From Saprospirales bacterium GYS_P2D (lineage in GTDB: Bacteria > Bacteroidota > Bacteroidia > Chitinophagales > Saprospiraceae), in NCBI GenBank assembly GCA_009833045.1, contig WUUP01000003.1:186001-250000 (forward strand): a DNA stretch of 64,000 nucleotides, written 5' to 3'. The notes below the pieces were generated by a model. The model saw only the letters and a list, made by a program, of their open reading frames with translations. It was not told where the DNA came from and made no database searches. Positions 63,395 to 64,000 of this stretch are shown in pieces (position 1 is the stretch's first letter; each line of letters begins with the position of its first letter). The position numbers and the translations under genes were made by a program.

Positions 63395-64000
63395 TTATGC
63401 TTTCTTACGCAGAGTAGACTCTCTGATCTTAAGATCAGTCGGTAGGGTGATCGTCATAGGAAAATCATTATCCGAATTATCATCTAATAATTTGAGAGCT
63501 TGTTCGACAGCAACCTTCCCCATATCTACAGCGGGATGATCTACAGATGACAGCATCGGAGTGACGATCTCACAGAGAGGATCATTATTAAATCCGATAA
63601 TCGCCAGGTCATCTGGGACGTTTAAACCATGCCGCTTAGCACACTGGAGTGCGCTGACGGCGGATGTATCATTTGCACAAAATAGCCCATCTGGTGGCAC
63701 ATCCATAGCCAGGATCTGCTCGGTGAGTCTCGTACCCTCCTCTGCACTGAGATGATCGGCTTCTATCACGATGGCATCATCGATAGGTATATCGTGATCC
63801 TCGAGTGCCTTGATATATCCTGATCTTCTCTCCTGATAGATCGACTGCTGCTGAGATCCTCCGTAGTGAGCGATCCTCTGACAGCCCTGCTGAATGAGAT
63901 GCTCCGTCGCCTCATATGCGGCCTGAAAATTATCAATTTTGACCCTATGCTGATTCTTCAGATCTGGAGTCCTATCGACAAAAACGATAGGTATACCACT
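63395..64000 (-). CDS. LacI-family transcriptional regulator (partial, N-terminus cut)
   Basis: Reading the minus strand from the window end gives an open frame of 201 residues to the stop at 63395. It shows the LacI/PurR ligand-binding core: GIPIVFVDRTPD, the YEATEHLIQQGCQRIAHYGG block, GLFCANDTSAVSALQCAKRHGL, and DLAIIGFNNDPLCEIVTPMLSSVDHP. The helix-turn-helix lies beyond the window. It is a candidate repressor for the GCAATCGATTGC sites, but those are over 40 kb away and another LacI protein could bind them. Convergent with the methyltransferase. Confidence 0.9.
   Translation of the reverse strand, partial: SGIPIVFVDRTPDLKNQHRVKIDNFQAAYEATEHLIQQGCQRIAHYGGSQQQSIYQERRSGYIKALEDHDIPIDDAIVIEADHLSAEEGTRLTEQILAMDVPPDGLFCANDTSAVSALQCAKRHGLNVPDDLAIIGFNNDPLCEIVTPMLSSVDHPAVDMGKVAVEQALKLLDDNSDNDFPMTITLPTDLKIRESTLRKKA

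Overview
The window looks like a chromosomal segment of a marine-type Bacteroidota, most plausibly near the Saprospiria/Lewinella group. The lineage is inferred from gene content: two SusC/SusD pairs, a type B (CHU_C) type IX secretion sorting domain, a LytTR regulator with a LytS-like kinase, an ECF sigma factor of the Bacteroidota type, large FG-GAP/ASPIC lipoproteins, and TAnnTTTG promoter boxes with weak ribosome binding sites. No rRNA, tRNA, phage, insertion sequence or CRISPR array was seen. Genes are tightly packed; several convergent pairs touch or overlap at their stop codons.

Layout. 0-9.7 kb holds housekeeping and stress genes: a cut DUF4112 gene, a secreted BNR-propeller protein, a MATE exporter, a higBA toxin-antitoxin pair, a NhaD antiporter, a SUI1-like factor, and an operon of an alpha/beta hydrolase-OsmC fusion, a YjbR protein and a VOC protein. 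9.8-22.3 kb is a minus-strand carbohydrate locus (DUF6807 protein, two Gfo/Idh/MocA oxidoreductases, an FG-GAP/ASPIC lipoprotein, SusC, SusD). Both of its promoter regions carry the same 12-bp palindrome GCAATCGATTGC, a LacI-type operator, at nearly the same spacing from a -7-like box. 22.4-27.4 kb carries an M48 protease, MnmA, two small unknown proteins and an MBL-fold hydrolase. 27.5-41.0 kb carries a second SusC/SusD pair, a T9SS cargo protein, and a plus-strand operon of FG-GAP lipoprotein, vanadium haloperoxidase/PAP2-like lipoprotein and a second FG-GAP protein.

41.1-48.0 kb has a small Cys-rich lipoprotein, a sulfatase, a surface protein, a cyclase-family hydrolase, a LytS/LytTR two-component system and a NUDIX hydrolase. 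48.16-49.50 kb is non-coding and holds five units of a roughly 252-277 bp repeat built from inverted REP-like arms, the most unusual DNA structure in the window. 49.5-64.0 kb holds a propeller lipoprotein, a phosphodiesterase plus flippase-like pair, an orphan ECF sigma factor, a gamma-glutamylcyclotransferase, a stand-alone TonB-plug lipoprotein, a FIST/histidine kinase pair, AlkB, a kinase-aminotransferase fusion with a HAD phosphatase, a GH10 xylanase, a methyltransferase and a LacI-family regulator cut by the window end.

The genes suggest a heterotroph that takes up glycans (SusCD, xylanase, sulfatase, sugar oxidoreductases) under LacI-type control. The candidates for new biology are the inverted-arm repeat array, the CAZyme-poor SusCD/oxidoreductase/FG-GAP regulon, the FG-GAP/haloperoxidase operon, the kinase-phospho-lyase fusion, and the barrel-less TonB plug lipoprotein.
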